Source of the DNA: Sinohyriopsis cumingii
Lineage: Eukaryota > Mollusca > Bivalvia > Unionida > Unionidae
Direction: 5' to 3'
DNA: 64,000 bases
Assembly (NCBI GenBank): GCA_028554795.2
Contig: CM068831.1
Span: forward strand, 67,183,982-67,247,981
Shown here: piece by piece, positions 8,113-17,402 of the stretch
Layout of the letters: each line of letters starts with the position of its first letter
How positions within the stretch are numbered: position 1 is the first letter of the stretch
Translations under genes and position numbers: made by a program
Notes under the pieces: generated by a model
Seen by the model: only the letters and a program-made list of their open reading frames with translations
Databases searched by the model: none
What the model was told of the DNA's origin: nothing

Positions 8113-9909
8113 ATGATTGATATTTGGGGACGACCTATTTCGGCGCTGAAAGGATCCACGGAAACGCCCGCCACCGATGACATAAAAAAACTAATCGAGG
8201 ATGAAATCGCTGATACGTTGAATTTAACAAGTGTTGACCCAGGTGAAATAGTTGTATTTCAAGACCGCCAGGGTAAATTGAAATCCAGTAATGTGTCGCT
8301 GGATGACGTTTTAACACGACGGCGTGATGCCGCCGAGGACACTATCGCGCTGTATACCAGCGACGGACGACTCAAGCCGGGTGAACATCTGTCGACGATA
8401 ACATTAGTCAAAGACGGTTTTATAAGGTTGAATAGATCGGTGACCGAACTTGACGCGCAGGTGAAAAAATCTGTCACCGATATACAACTCACTACCGCTA
8501 GTTTTTTCGGGACCCCGACGGTAACCGAACCGAATCTTGCAACAATAAAAAATACTATTTCGGAGTTTACAACGCTGTCGGGCCAATTTTACACGTTACG
8601 AAAAAATGTTAACAGGATCGATGACAACTTTGATAAATTCTTTGGTAAAAAAAATACCAAGCTGGATGAAATCACAACAACTATAAATGATATCACTGCG
8701 TATAGACAGGAAATAAAAACAATCAAAACTGATGTTGCAGCGAACAAAGGGAGTGTAGACGTGCATACAGGGGAAATAGGAACGATCAAAACTGATATTG
8801 TAGCGAACAAAAGGAATATAGACGCGCATACACAGGAAATAGGAACAATCAAAACTGATATTGAAGCGAACAAAAAGGGTGTAGACGTGTATAGAGGGGA
8901 AATAGGAACGATCAAAACTGATGTTGCAACGAGCAAAAGAAATATAGACGTGTATGGACAGGAAATAAAAACAATCAAAACTGATGTTGCAGCGAACAAA
9001 AGGAATATAGACGCGCATACAGGGGAAATAGAAACAATCGAACTTGATGTTGCAGCGAACAAAAGAAATATAGACGCGCATACAGGGGAAATAGAAACGA
9101 TCAAAACTGATATTGTAGCGAATAAAAAAAGTATAGACGTGCATGAACAGAGAATAGGAACGATCAAAACTGATATTGTGGCGAACAAGAATAATATAGA
9201 CGCGCATGAATGGAGAATAGAAACAGTCAAAACTGATGTTGCAGCGAACAAAAAAGATGTGGACGCGCATACACGGGAAATAGATACACTCATTACTAAG
9301 GTTGCAGCGAACAAAAAAGATGTGGACGCGCATACACGGGAAATAGATACACTCATTACTAAGGTTGCAGCGAACAAAAAAGATGTGGACGCGCATACAC
9401 GGGAAATAGATACACTCATTACTAAGGTTTCAGCGAACAAAAAAAATGTGGACGCGCATATACAGGAAATATATATACTCATTACTAGGGTTGCAGCGAA
9501 CAAGAATAATATAGACGCGAATTTGCGGAGAATAGAAATAATCGGAACTGATGTTGAAGCGATTAAAGACGGACTACCGAAAGTAGCAGAGCAATTCGAA
9601 AAAATAAAAATCCCTCATGAAAACATCATCAACACAGTATACACAATTCGGCATGGATCATTCGATTGGACTCCTACACAGAATACAGTAAATACTACCG
9701 CAACTGTTAAGGGCATTTATCGATTGACACTGATTTCAATGATGCAGTTTAATATATTATCGTCGAGTTCATCCGGGTTTAACAATACAATATCAACAAT
9801 TATAGACAAGAACGCAACTGAACAGTTTACAATTTATGCCGTTGATGGAAATTTAGCCCGGGCAAACATCACATGGTATGTGGAATTTGTAGCGAATCTA
9901 AGTAATTAA
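8113..9909 (+). CDS. Fibre-like trimeric coiled-coil protein
   Basis: The frame has 598 residues. A head of about 198 residues is followed by fourteen 21-residue repeats (residues 199-492) of the type EIxTIKTDVAANKxNIDAHT. The three heptads per repeat give a long coiled coil. The last 105 residues, after HENIINTVYTIRHGSFDW, look beta-rich and could form a knob (GIYRLTLISMMQF, ITWYVEFVAN). This layout of virion anchor, repeat shaft and terminal knob is that of a viral fibre or tail-spike used for host attachment, which is inferred from architecture. It lies between the protease and the membrane-helix gene, and TTTACAATAA ends two bases before the ATG. Confidence 0.65.
   Translation: MIDIWGRPISALKGSTETPATDDIKKLIEDEIADTLNLTSVDPGEIVVFQDRQGKLKSSNVSLDDVLTRRRDAAEDTIALYTSDGRLKPGEHLSTITLVKDGFIRLNRSVTELDAQVKKSVTDIQLTTASFFGTPTVTEPNLATIKNTISEFTTLSGQFYTLRKNVNRIDDNFDKFFGKKNTKLDEITTTINDITAYRQEIKTIKTDVAANKGSVDVHTGEIGTIKTDIVANKRNIDAHTQEIGTIKTDIEANKKGVDVYRGEIGTIKTDVATSKRNIDVYGQEIKTIKTDVAANKRNIDAHTGEIETIELDVAANKRNIDAHTGEIETIKTDIVANKKSIDVHEQRIGTIKTDIVANKNNIDAHEWRIETVKTDVAANKKDVDAHTREIDTLITKVAANKKDVDAHTREIDTLITKVAANKKDVDAHTREIDTLITKVSANKKNVDAHIQEIYILITRVAANKNNIDANLRRIEIIGTDVEAIKDGLPKVAEQFEKIKIPHENIINTVYTIRHGSFDWTPTQNTVNTTATVKGIYRLTLISMMQFNILSSSSSGFNNTISTIIDKNATEQFTIYAVDGNLARANITWYVEFVANLSN
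8707..9588 (+). repeat. Fourteen in-frame 63-bp repeats coding the fibre shaft
   Basis: Fourteen units of exactly 63 bp (21 codons) run without a break in register, one after another. The typical unit codes EIxTIKTDVAANKxNIDAHT. Units 10-12, near 9274-9460, are almost identical at DNA level (REIDTLITKVAANKK), which suggests recent unequal exchange or slippage. The outer units are more diverged. Confidence 0.9.
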
Positions 9910-9922
9910 AAACACTAGCTCT

Positions 9923-9932
9923 TTTAGAATAA
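9923..9932 (+). promoter_or_regulatory. Start-proximal TTTANAATAA motif (membrane-helix gene)
   Basis: TTTAGAATAA ends one base before the ATG at 9934, in the short gap after the fibre-like gene. Confidence 0.5.
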
Positions 9933-9933
9933 A

Positions 9934-10470
9934 ATGACCACCAGGGTAATTGAATCAGAGGTAACACCGACGTCACATCAATATCGATTCGATACCGCAA
10001 AAGAATTCTCCGCGAATTTGAAAACGCTTTCCGAACAATACCGCGCAAAAATAAAAAAATACCGCAGAAAAATAACCACCATCGACGCGGTCGTGTACTC
10101 GGTGTCGGGTATAGTAGCTGGCGCCGGTGTTATTTTATCCACGGTGACCACGATAGCCCCGATCGCTGTTCCAATCGCTGTCTCCGCGATGACAACAATT
10201 GCTGGAGTCGCCAACGCAATCACTAAAAAGATATCATCGTGTTTTCAGAAAAAACTCGACGAGTATACAGTAAAACATCAAATAGTATCCGACGCGTACT
10301 CGAAATTATCCGGGGTGATCTCGTTATCGATTGATAATTTGTTCATATCCGATGTTGAATTCTCCACGATGGTCCAGTTGTATAGCTCCGCGATGTCAAA
10401 AATCGAGGATTTTCAACTGGAAGCCGGAACCACCTGGTTGTTGAAATTAGACACTAAAAACAACGAATAA
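9934..10470 (+). CDS. Membrane-helix protein of the element, function unknown
   Basis: The frame has 178 residues. After a basic helical region (AKIKKYRRKITT, about residues 36-50) comes a long hydrophobic stretch (VVYSVSGIVAGAGVILSTVTTIAPIA..., about 53-92), probably one or two membrane helices. A second helical region with a conserved-looking end (ISDVEFSTMVQLYSSAMSKIEDF) follows. Proteins with this Lys-helix, Gly/Ala-rich membrane pair and ISDEEF-like tail are common beside the penton-like gene in cnidarian and mollusc elements, from memory. A membrane or entry role is a guess. TTTAGAATAA ends one base before the ATG. Confidence 0.5.
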   Translation: MTTRVIESEVTPTSHQYRFDTAKEFSANLKTLSEQYRAKIKKYRRKITTIDAVVYSVSGIVAGAGVILSTVTTIAPIAVPIAVSAMTTIAGVANAITKKISSCFQKKLDEYTVKHQIVSDAYSKLSGVISLSIDNLFISDVEFSTMVQLYSSAMSKIEDFQLEAGTTWLLKLDTKNNE

Positions 10471-10475
10471 TAATA

Positions 10476-11334
10476 ATGTCGCTGAACCCCGAAGGGTCTC
10501 AATTACTTCAGCGGATCGCGGAGAACACCACTCCGGTACAAACAAATATGATATCGATAACGTCAACGAAGCCAGAATTCAGTGTGAACTTCCCGTCGCC
10601 GGTTCCAGTGAAGGAAATAGCGCTGGCAAAATTGCGAGTATATCACAGTTGGCCTAATATCCGAGCGGACGCATTTAACGGACAACAACCTAATAACTCG
10701 CTGGTTTTTGCATGGACAAATAAGCCCGATGGGACCCCAGACTGGAATGAGGTTACAATACCAACTGGGTCATACCAAATAGAACAAATCAATAAGGAAT
10801 TTCAACGCAGGATAAAATCGATCACAGGAAAAGAATCAAAAATCGCTATTACGGTTCATGAACCGACGTTATCGTCGACGATTGAAATAAGCACACCGGG
10901 GTATATGGTTGATATTTATAACAGTTCAATAAGAACCATACTAGGATGGCCTAAGAATCCACCCGCGGACGCCCCCCCCCCCCCCATCAACTATCCTCAG
11001 ATACGATAACGGAGATGGTGGTAGGCATATTGCTCCATACAACGTAAATATTGCATCGGTGATAGCAATCAATCTGGTGTGTGATGTTATCGAAGGGAGT
11101 TACCAGGTGGATACCAAGCAATCAAATCAAGCTCAACAGGGGTATATCCTTTATTCATTTTCACCAACAGCCCCTCAGGGATTTTTGATCATTGAGAGTC
11201 CGATTAATCCGGTCTATATGCGATGCCATGATCGGTTTTTAACGAGAATTAATTTTAGACTTACCGATCAGTCAAATAACTTAATTGATCTGCAAGAGGA
11301 GGAGTTAGTGATCACTCTGTTTGTAAGATCATAG
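10476..11334 (+). pseudogene. Penton-like (single jelly-roll) capsid gene remains
   Basis: The coding sequence here matches, from memory, the single jelly-roll penton-like protein of invertebrate Polinton-like elements. The early part has PTGSYQIEQINKEFQRRI and a STIEISTPGYMVDI...SIRTILGW block. The late part has a VIEGSYQVD segment, GYILYSFSP, PQGFLIIESP, VYMRC and the closing LTDQSNNLIDLQEEELVITL. Penton proteins form capsid vertices and often carry the fibre, which fits the fibre-like gene nearby. The stop codon lies in the inner arm of the terminal inverted repeat. It is treated as a fossil part. Confidence 0.6.
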
Positions 11335-11572
11335 CAGCAGGGGGGGCGATGACATCAACGCGGTCGTCGATGTGCTTACCGGACGCTGACGACGCTGGGG
11401 ATCGGCGCGCAGAAGGTATTAATTAAACCAAATGACGTCCGGACGATCCCCTCGACGACGACGTCGTTTTTTTTTTACCAGGCGCTGACGACACTAGATC
11501 GTTGAGTGCAGAAAGTAATAATTAAGCAAAATAACGATTGGACAAAATGTCCGATTCGCCCCCCCTGCTGCT
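11333..11572. repeat. Right terminal region of the element with inverted and direct repeats
   Basis: A perfect 17-bp inverted repeat bounds this 240-bp region: AGCAGCAGGGGGGGCGA at 11333-11349 and its reverse complement at 11556-11572. Inside are two imperfect direct copies, 99 bp apart, of a roughly 57-bp segment (from 11381 and from 11480; both contain GCTGACGAC and TAATTAA), and the palindrome GGACAAAATGTCC at 11540-11552. Host sequence resumes at 11573 with CATCAG. It may be the right terminal repeat of the element or a small element nested at its end. Confidence 0.6.
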
Positions 11573-12679
11573 CATCAGGATCATAGTAAATGGTTAATTT
11601 CAATTAGGTAATAGTTTTTTTTTTATAGCAAATGCTAGTTATAACCTGAGGTCAAGAAGAGAATTATATATAGTGTAACTGGGAGGAGTTGATCAGCTGT
11701 TTCAAGATCTAGCACTTTGAAAGTGTATATTATCTTGTGTCCAGTTGGGATAAATTTTATTTCTTCAAATTATTGAATTCAAGGGATTATTTTCTCTGGA
11801 AATACAAAAGATAACATTCTTGGATAAAGAAATTCACTGGGAAGTATAGCGTATTTAAACCTGGAATTTTATTTCTGTGATTCAACAAAAGACTGTGGGC
11901 ACATCAACACACTAGAAGTTATAATAGACACATCATCGCCGTCATTTTTGGATTTAGCTTGGACTTCTACTGAAGTTTATTCAAGACTTTAAATTACTGT
12001 GTACATAATTCTTGGATTATTTTGGGATTTAATTCGCAATTCCGTAAATTTCTTTTTCTAATGTTCACTTTCTATTCTAGGGACATAAAATATTTGCTAA
12101 ATTTTACAACGTTTGTTGTCTTTCACTCTGTTCTATTTCGTACTTTAAGAGTATAGCTCTTAAGATAATACATAAGGTATTATAAAAACATTTAGTAAAC
12201 TTCAACAAATAAGGTATTTCCCTTGAATACAACATCAATAAATTCCAAGATTTCAATGTGACGACATGTTTATTGAGCTGATATATCAGCACTCTTGATG
12301 TATCAGAATGGTATAATCTAATCCAGAATATCTTTGAATCAATTCACACTAATTCCATTATAATGCGTGACTCGAAAATCTCAGTGAGCACATAGTAATT
12401 TCAATTAATAATATAAATAAATACTGTCTCTCAAGTTATATCTGAATACAACAAAAGGGATTCAACTAGACTGATGATAAAATAGGAATGAACAATTTGT
12501 TTACTCCATAACCTTATATAAAAGTCTGAGTTGGAAAAAGATGACCAGCATAAGAATCATTTTCAATGGAAATTTCCATCAAATTCGTAAACATATTCAA
12601 ATTCTATAAACATTACATTTAGCAACTAACCTAAGCTTATAGAATTCCCATGGTCAAAAACAACGTCCTGTTCTCCTAT

Positions 12680-14060
12680 GTAACTAAACATTTTGTTTAC
12701 GAATGATCATTATCTAAAATTATAATCTACAATACTGGACCAAAGCTAGCTATATAATGTGCTGCTTACAAATGACAGTGGCAATCTAAAATCATGGATA
12801 CAAGTTCAATACACAATACAGATATGCGTAATATGTATTCGGATCTTACTTGCTAATCACAAAGTTCGTATTAATAATTCATTTAACGTGATCATTGATT
12901 CTCAAGGATTAGCGTATAGTTTAAGCCATATGAGCTATTAGCATTATGAGTAGACGCACATAAGGACAAAAGACCGTCCAGACTGATTTAGGTAGTTCGT
13001 GACCACGCCTAGCTTTCTCAATCGTTCACTCAAGCCGTCAATTGTATATTTTTACCGATATTTACCATGTATTCTTCATTTCTTTCATGCCTAATATATT
13101 TCTTCAGCAGTAAGATCAAGTAATTTAAATGTGTAGTTCTTTTTATTTTAAAATCCAAAATAGTTACTTATTGATTCTCTAATAGTACATGCTACTGAAT
13201 CTATTTGCTGTATTTAAGAGGAACAAACATAAATACTGCTTCTTGTATTTATCTCACACGATGACTGAAGACGTCCTTTTTCGTATCACGTTCAAATAAT
13301 GTATACAGAGTCTCTTCCCTATGGTGTGCATGTGTTTCTTTTACGCTGTAAATTTAAGGCACAGATTTTTGTCTAATGTCTATTGAGTATGTTAGTGTTG
13401 AATAGTATCATCTGACGCAATGATAAAAGCAAAGCCGAAACAGTTTAAATTCTCACTACTCAAGTTGACAAATATTGTGAACAATCTTGCTTTATTGTTT
13501 TAATGACAAATCTCCTTCATCTATCGCGTGTACACTGTATTCAGCTCATCATACGAAAAACAGTGTGCTGAACTCAAATCTAACTAAACATTTTGTTTAC
13601 AAATGAATATTATCTAAAAGTAAAATCTACAATACTGGACATAAGCTAACTATATAATGTGTTGTTTACTAATGACAGTGGCAATCTGTCTACAATCAAG
13701 GACAAAAGTTAAATACACAGTATAGATGTACATAATATGAATCCATATCTTACTAGCTAATCACAGTGTTCGTGTAAACATTTCATGTAACGAGCTCTTT
13801 GTTTATTATGTATAAGTGTATCGCTTAAACAATAACTAGCGTGATCACTAAAAGTAGACGCGTATAAAAAGGATCGTCCAGATTGTTCAATAAAAGTATC
13901 GACAAAACCTGGATTTCTCAATCGTTCACTCAAGTAGTCAAGTGTTTTCTGTCCGCTATTTTTAATGTATTTTTCATTTTCTTCATGCCTAATTTATTGT
14001 TTCAGCATAACGATCAAATAACTTTAATATAAAGTTGTTTTTATTTTAAAGTGGGAAATC
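12680..14060 (+). repeat. Imperfect 900-bp tandem duplication of FReD flanking sequence
   Basis: Sequence from 12681 (TAACTAAACATTTTGTTTAC) recurs at 13581 at an offset of 900, and the match continues through the CGTTCACTCAAG segment (13024 and 13924). The downstream parts match the sequence that follows FReD genes (for example 17690-17930 and 24910-25200). These are therefore gene-less remnants of older FReD units. The pair is repeated in the second segmental copy (46420-47800). Confidence 0.75.
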
Positions 14061-15485
14061 GTTACTAAATGATGTTCCTGTACTACCGTGCACAACATAC
14101 ACAGTGAGCGACCTCTTACCGATCTCCATAATCATTTGCATATGGTTTAGATTGCCGCTTGTAATGTGTTACAACATTCTTTGAATGTAACTTCTTATAT
14201 CATTTTGATTTAAACAATTCACTCTAAAATGAATGGTCATATTGCATATAATTTTCATAGATCTTATCATGAATTTATTTACCTTCATTCTTGGAATTTC
14301 TCTAATGGTTTTTCATTTTCTCTTTTTGTGCAGCTCGAATACTGTGCTTTTGTCGGTGTTTGCTACGCTAATGTTGTTTTCATGCTAGTAAATACTGCAA
14401 TTATTCGTCTTCCCAGGTCTTGATTATTCTGTTCAAGATGAAATCAAAAGAGTCAGAATTTTGGTACTATTTTTGAATTCTTTAATTGTTTATTATATCT
14501 TCGCTAACAAAATATCTCTCTGTTTATCCTAGGTCCCTTCGATTGTATATATCATCAAAAGTGAAGAGGAACATACGTTCGTTGTCTTGTCGATTCAAAG
14601 CATTACATGTAGTATATAAAGTATAGTATATAAAGTATTGAATTTCCGTCTAGTCACGTCTTCAGCTACTAAATATATTTTTGTCTGTTCTTGTGCATCT
14701 CTTTCTACAGCTCTGAGATTTTGGTGTCTTTTATTATCATTCTTTTCAATAATGATTTTTAGCATTTTATTTTCCAGTTTTTACCTCCACCTCTTGATCT
14801 TTTTCAAGTTATCCTCTCTAAATAAAGTGATGAAGAAGACATTCATGGGCATGATTCTTTTGTGAGGGTGTTTATTAATTTGTTTCTTTATGTTTTACTC
14901 AGAAACATGGAAAGTGGTTGTGTTGTAAGGTCTAAGACATGATGGTGGCTTTGTTTGTTTTGCACTCAGTTGTAAGAAAAGATGTCAAGCACTTTCTTTT
15001 TGGGGGATATGGAAAGCATGGGGTTGGGAGTGGATATGTCTCACACAGTACAGAACATCTGCTCGTGCTTTTGTAATTGAATGCATTAGCTATGAAAGTG
15101 ACACCAATACTTTTTTGTATCATTTATGATTCTGCTAATCATTGTTTCTCCATATGTATTTCAAGCAAACTAACGCACCTACGCAGTTTCTTTCCATTTC
15201 CAAATAGTTTCATAAGTCGAGATGGGTGAAAATACAAAAAAGTGTGTTCAGCTGTTTCCTCTAGATTAATTTGCAATTAAATCATAATTTAACTCAGATA
15301 TTAAATTGATGGCAGCAGTAAAGAAACTAATTATGCCAGCCTCATCATTGACTATGACTTACGTTTGATAATTAAACTTCTTTAAACATAAATGCATTAT
15401 AGATGTAACGTATTTGACTACCTTGCATGAAATTACCATAACAACAAGACCTGAAACGAGAGCTTTACATGAAATAGAGGGAGAC

Positions 15486-15554
15486 CAACGTTTTATTGTC
15501 TATAATGTCAACGTTTTATTGTCTTTAACGTCAACGTTTTATTGTCTATAACGT
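15486..15554 (+). repeat. Three tandem 23-bp units
   Basis: Three copies of CAACGTTTTATTGTCTATAA-type units lie directly before the LINE fragment. The same array is at 49222-49290. Confidence 0.85.
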
Positions 15555-16345
15555 CACACAATCAGTAAGAAATCTAGGTGTTACTCTGGACAGTACCCTC
15601 ACATTGCACCAACATAACATGAACATATGTAGTGCTGTATATCTTCAGCTGACACGCATCAGCTCTATTCGCACATATCTTTCAGTTGATGCCTCTAAAA
15701 CACTTGTGTGTTGATTAGAACTTTCAAGACTGGACTATTGTAACTCAGTTCTGTCTGGTTTATCTCAATATCTACTCCAGAAACTTCAAAACGTTCAAAA
15801 CACAGCTGCTGCGATCATACTAAGAGTATCACGATCAGAGCACACCTCCCGGCTGCTCTGTACTCTACACTGGCTATCCATTCGATCCCGAATCAAACAC
15901 AAAATTGGTTCTCTGTGCTACGTTTCACTGTCGGACTCTAGCCCAACATAACTATCCGACCTCACACATGTGCACACACCAGCAAGATACTTACGCTCCT
16001 CTTCTGACAATGGTATACTCATTATTCCCACTATGAAAACAAAGTCATGTGGACAGCGTTCTTTTGCACACCAGGGCCCAGCAACGTGGAATGAATTGCC
16101 CACTGAACTAGACACAAAGACACAGTTATCACATTCAAGAGGGCTCTCAAAACTCACTTATTTTGACTGCAAGAACAAACTTAAATACCTAATAATGTTT
16201 CCTACCTGAAATATTCTCACCTTCTTTTATATTTTGCAATGTTTTTCTAATGTCATGGTGTTTGTTTTTGTAATTATATTATTACATGTTTATATCTTAT
16301 ATGGCGCTATACAAAGTCCTCATTATTAGTATTATATAATTGAAC
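15555..16345 (+). mobile_element. CR1/L2-like LINE, 3' fragment
   Basis: Conceptual translation gives the C-terminal landmarks of CR1/L2-group reverse transcriptases: VRNLGVTLDSTLTL, LSRLDYCNSVLSG, LQKLQNVQNTAA, CTLHWLSIRSRIKHK, ARYLRSSSDNGIL and GPATWNELPTELD. It is interrupted by in-frame stops (for example after KTLVC and after DSSPT), so it is not functional. It ends in an AT-rich tail with GGCGCTATACAAAG, a common 3' feature of this group. Everything upstream is missing (5' truncation). Confidence 0.8.
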
Positions 16346-16483
16346 TAGTTTTCAGCTAAAATGTCATAATTATATTTCATGCTGATTCTGATGTATTTAA
16401 AGTGAATTGTTTACATCCGTCCTGGCATGCTTAACCAATGAAATCAACGAATCGATCTAGATAATTATTATTTAAGTCCCACC

Positions 16484-16520
16484 CCTTTTTGTATATTGAC
16501 ACTTATGCATCTTATAAAAG
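16484..16520 (+). promoter_or_regulatory. Conserved FReD proximal promoter, gene A
   Basis: AAGTCCCACCCC, then TTTTTGTATATTGACACTTATG, leads to a TATA box TATAAAAG (16513-16520), 62 bp before the ATG. The same block precedes all five FReD copies. Confidence 0.65.
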
Positions 16521-16581
16521 AGGGCAAACCTCTTAAGCATTTCCATATTCTGCTATAGGAGAGAACAATCTTTACCTGATA

Positions 16582-17325
16582 ATGTTTTGTTCAATATTCT
16601 TTACCATAACAATGATTGATTTATTCTTCTCTTTGCTGACGTTCGCTGCATTTATTACAAGTGAACATGCTCAATGTCCATGTCATTGCGCCTGCAACTG
16701 TTATTGTACCCAGCCTCAAACTTATTGCGGAAACGTGACGTCACCGCCATGCCAAAATGACTATTTCGGAAAACCAAGAGACTGCCAGGACATTTATCAA
16801 ATGGGTTTTACAAAGACTGGAGGCTACATTATTGATCCCAAAGGACATTCTAATGGTTTTTATGTTCGATGTGACATGAATACAGCTGGTATTGGATGGA
16901 CTGTCATTCAGGGAAGAGTCAGCGGAGATGTTGATTTTTTTCGTGAGTGGGGTGACTATGAACTAGGATTTGGTGATCCTAATGGAAATATATGGCTTGG
17001 AAATGACAATATACATGATCTCACGGCCTCGGCTGATTACCAGCTGCATATAAACTTGGCTGGTTCAAAGACAAATACCACCTTTGCTGTGTATGATACT
17101 TTCTCGGTTGGAGACGAAAGTAGTGCATATCTTCTCAACGTACAAAGCTATAGTGGAACAGCGCGGGACTCTTTTTCCTCTCATTCTGATATGAAATTCA
17201 GCACCAAAGATATGGACAACGACATAAAAAATGTATTAAATTGTGCCAGTCAATACAAAGGCAGTTGGTGGTACAATGCTTGCCGTTCTTCAAACTTAAA
17301 TGGATTCTTCATGGACAAGGAATAA
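16582..17325 (+). CDS. FReD copy A: secreted fibrinogen-related lectin, C-terminally truncated
   Basis: The frame has 247 residues in a single exon. It begins with a signal peptide (about residues 1-30, ending near SEHAQ), a Cys-rich stub with CHCACNCYC, and the fibrinogen-related domain from DCQDIYQMGF (about residue 68): [47 protein letters not shown] (calcium-site position) and CASQYKGSWWYNAC. Compared with copy B, a short deletion around 17308-17320 shifts the frame after SSNLNG. The closing GINW...FADMKIRR segment is therefore present only in another frame (to about 17402). The former stop is also changed. The fold would lack its last strands and part of the ligand region, so it is probably non-functional or neofunctional. 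AATAAA lies at 17433. Confidence 0.75.
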   Translation: MFCSIFFTITMIDLFFSLLTFAAFITSEHAQCPCHCACNCYCTQPQTYCGNVTSPPCQNDYFGKPRDCQDIYQMGFTKTGGYIIDPKGHSNGFYVRCDMNTAGIGWTVIQGRVSGDVDFFREWGDYELGFGDPNGNIWLGNDNIHDLTASADYQLHINLAGSKTNTTFAVYDTFSVGDESSAYLLNVQSYSGTARDSFSSHSDMKFSTKDMDNDIKNVLNCASQYKGSWWYNACRSSNLNGFFMDKE

Positions 17326-17402
17326 ATTGGAATGCATATGCCGGATTTGAAACATCCATGGTATTTGCAGACATGAAAATAAGGAGAAAGGTTTCACATT
17401 AT

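Larger units (their letters stand above)
1..11572. mobile_element. Polinton-like (adenovirus-like) integrated element, right part
   Basis: The window opens inside this element, and its right end is at 11572. Parts seen, in order: a leftward polymerase-helicase gene, then rightward zinc-ribbon, HNH endonuclease, two unknown genes, and a virion set (minor capsid-like, double jelly-roll capsid-like, pVI/pX-like, adenain-like protease, fibre-like, membrane-helix and penton-like). The right end is placed by comparison with the paralogous host segment at 45308, where the same host sequence (CATCAG, then ATCATAG) continues without the element. CpG is frequent inside and rare outside, which suggests a fairly recent insertion. 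About two apparent breaks are seen in the visible part, otherwise the frames are long and open. Integrase and packaging ATPase genes, usual in Polintons, are not in the window and may lie to the left. Confidence 0.85.

Noticed and set aside
8589-9503. Long minus-strand frames (304 and 266 codons) opposite the fibre-like gene
   Set aside because: They are antisense shadows of the in-register 63-bp repeats. The products are repetitive Cys/Phe/Ser-rich strings with no fold, and the plus strand has the motif-preceded gene.
8707-9588. Regular repeats that might suggest a CRISPR array
   Set aside because: Repeats are contiguous 63-bp coding units with no spacers, inside an open frame of an animal-genome element.
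11324-11590. GATCATAG just before the inner inverted-repeat arm and again in the host flank, as a target duplication of the 240-bp region
   Set aside because: The first copy is part of the coding end of the penton-like gene and the second is 5 bp away from the junction, so it does not sit at both edges. Treated as coincidence.
12104-14423. Small frames at 12104, 12759 and 14229 that recur at 45840, 46495 and 47965
   Set aside because: Conservation is explained by the 98-percent segmental copy. They show no domain, signal or codon constraint and lie in gene-less FReD flank.
15918-16157. 79-codon minus-strand frame, duplicated at 49654
   Set aside because: Antisense of the CR1/L2-like LINE coding sequence. 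Its presence in both copies only reflects the segmental duplication.
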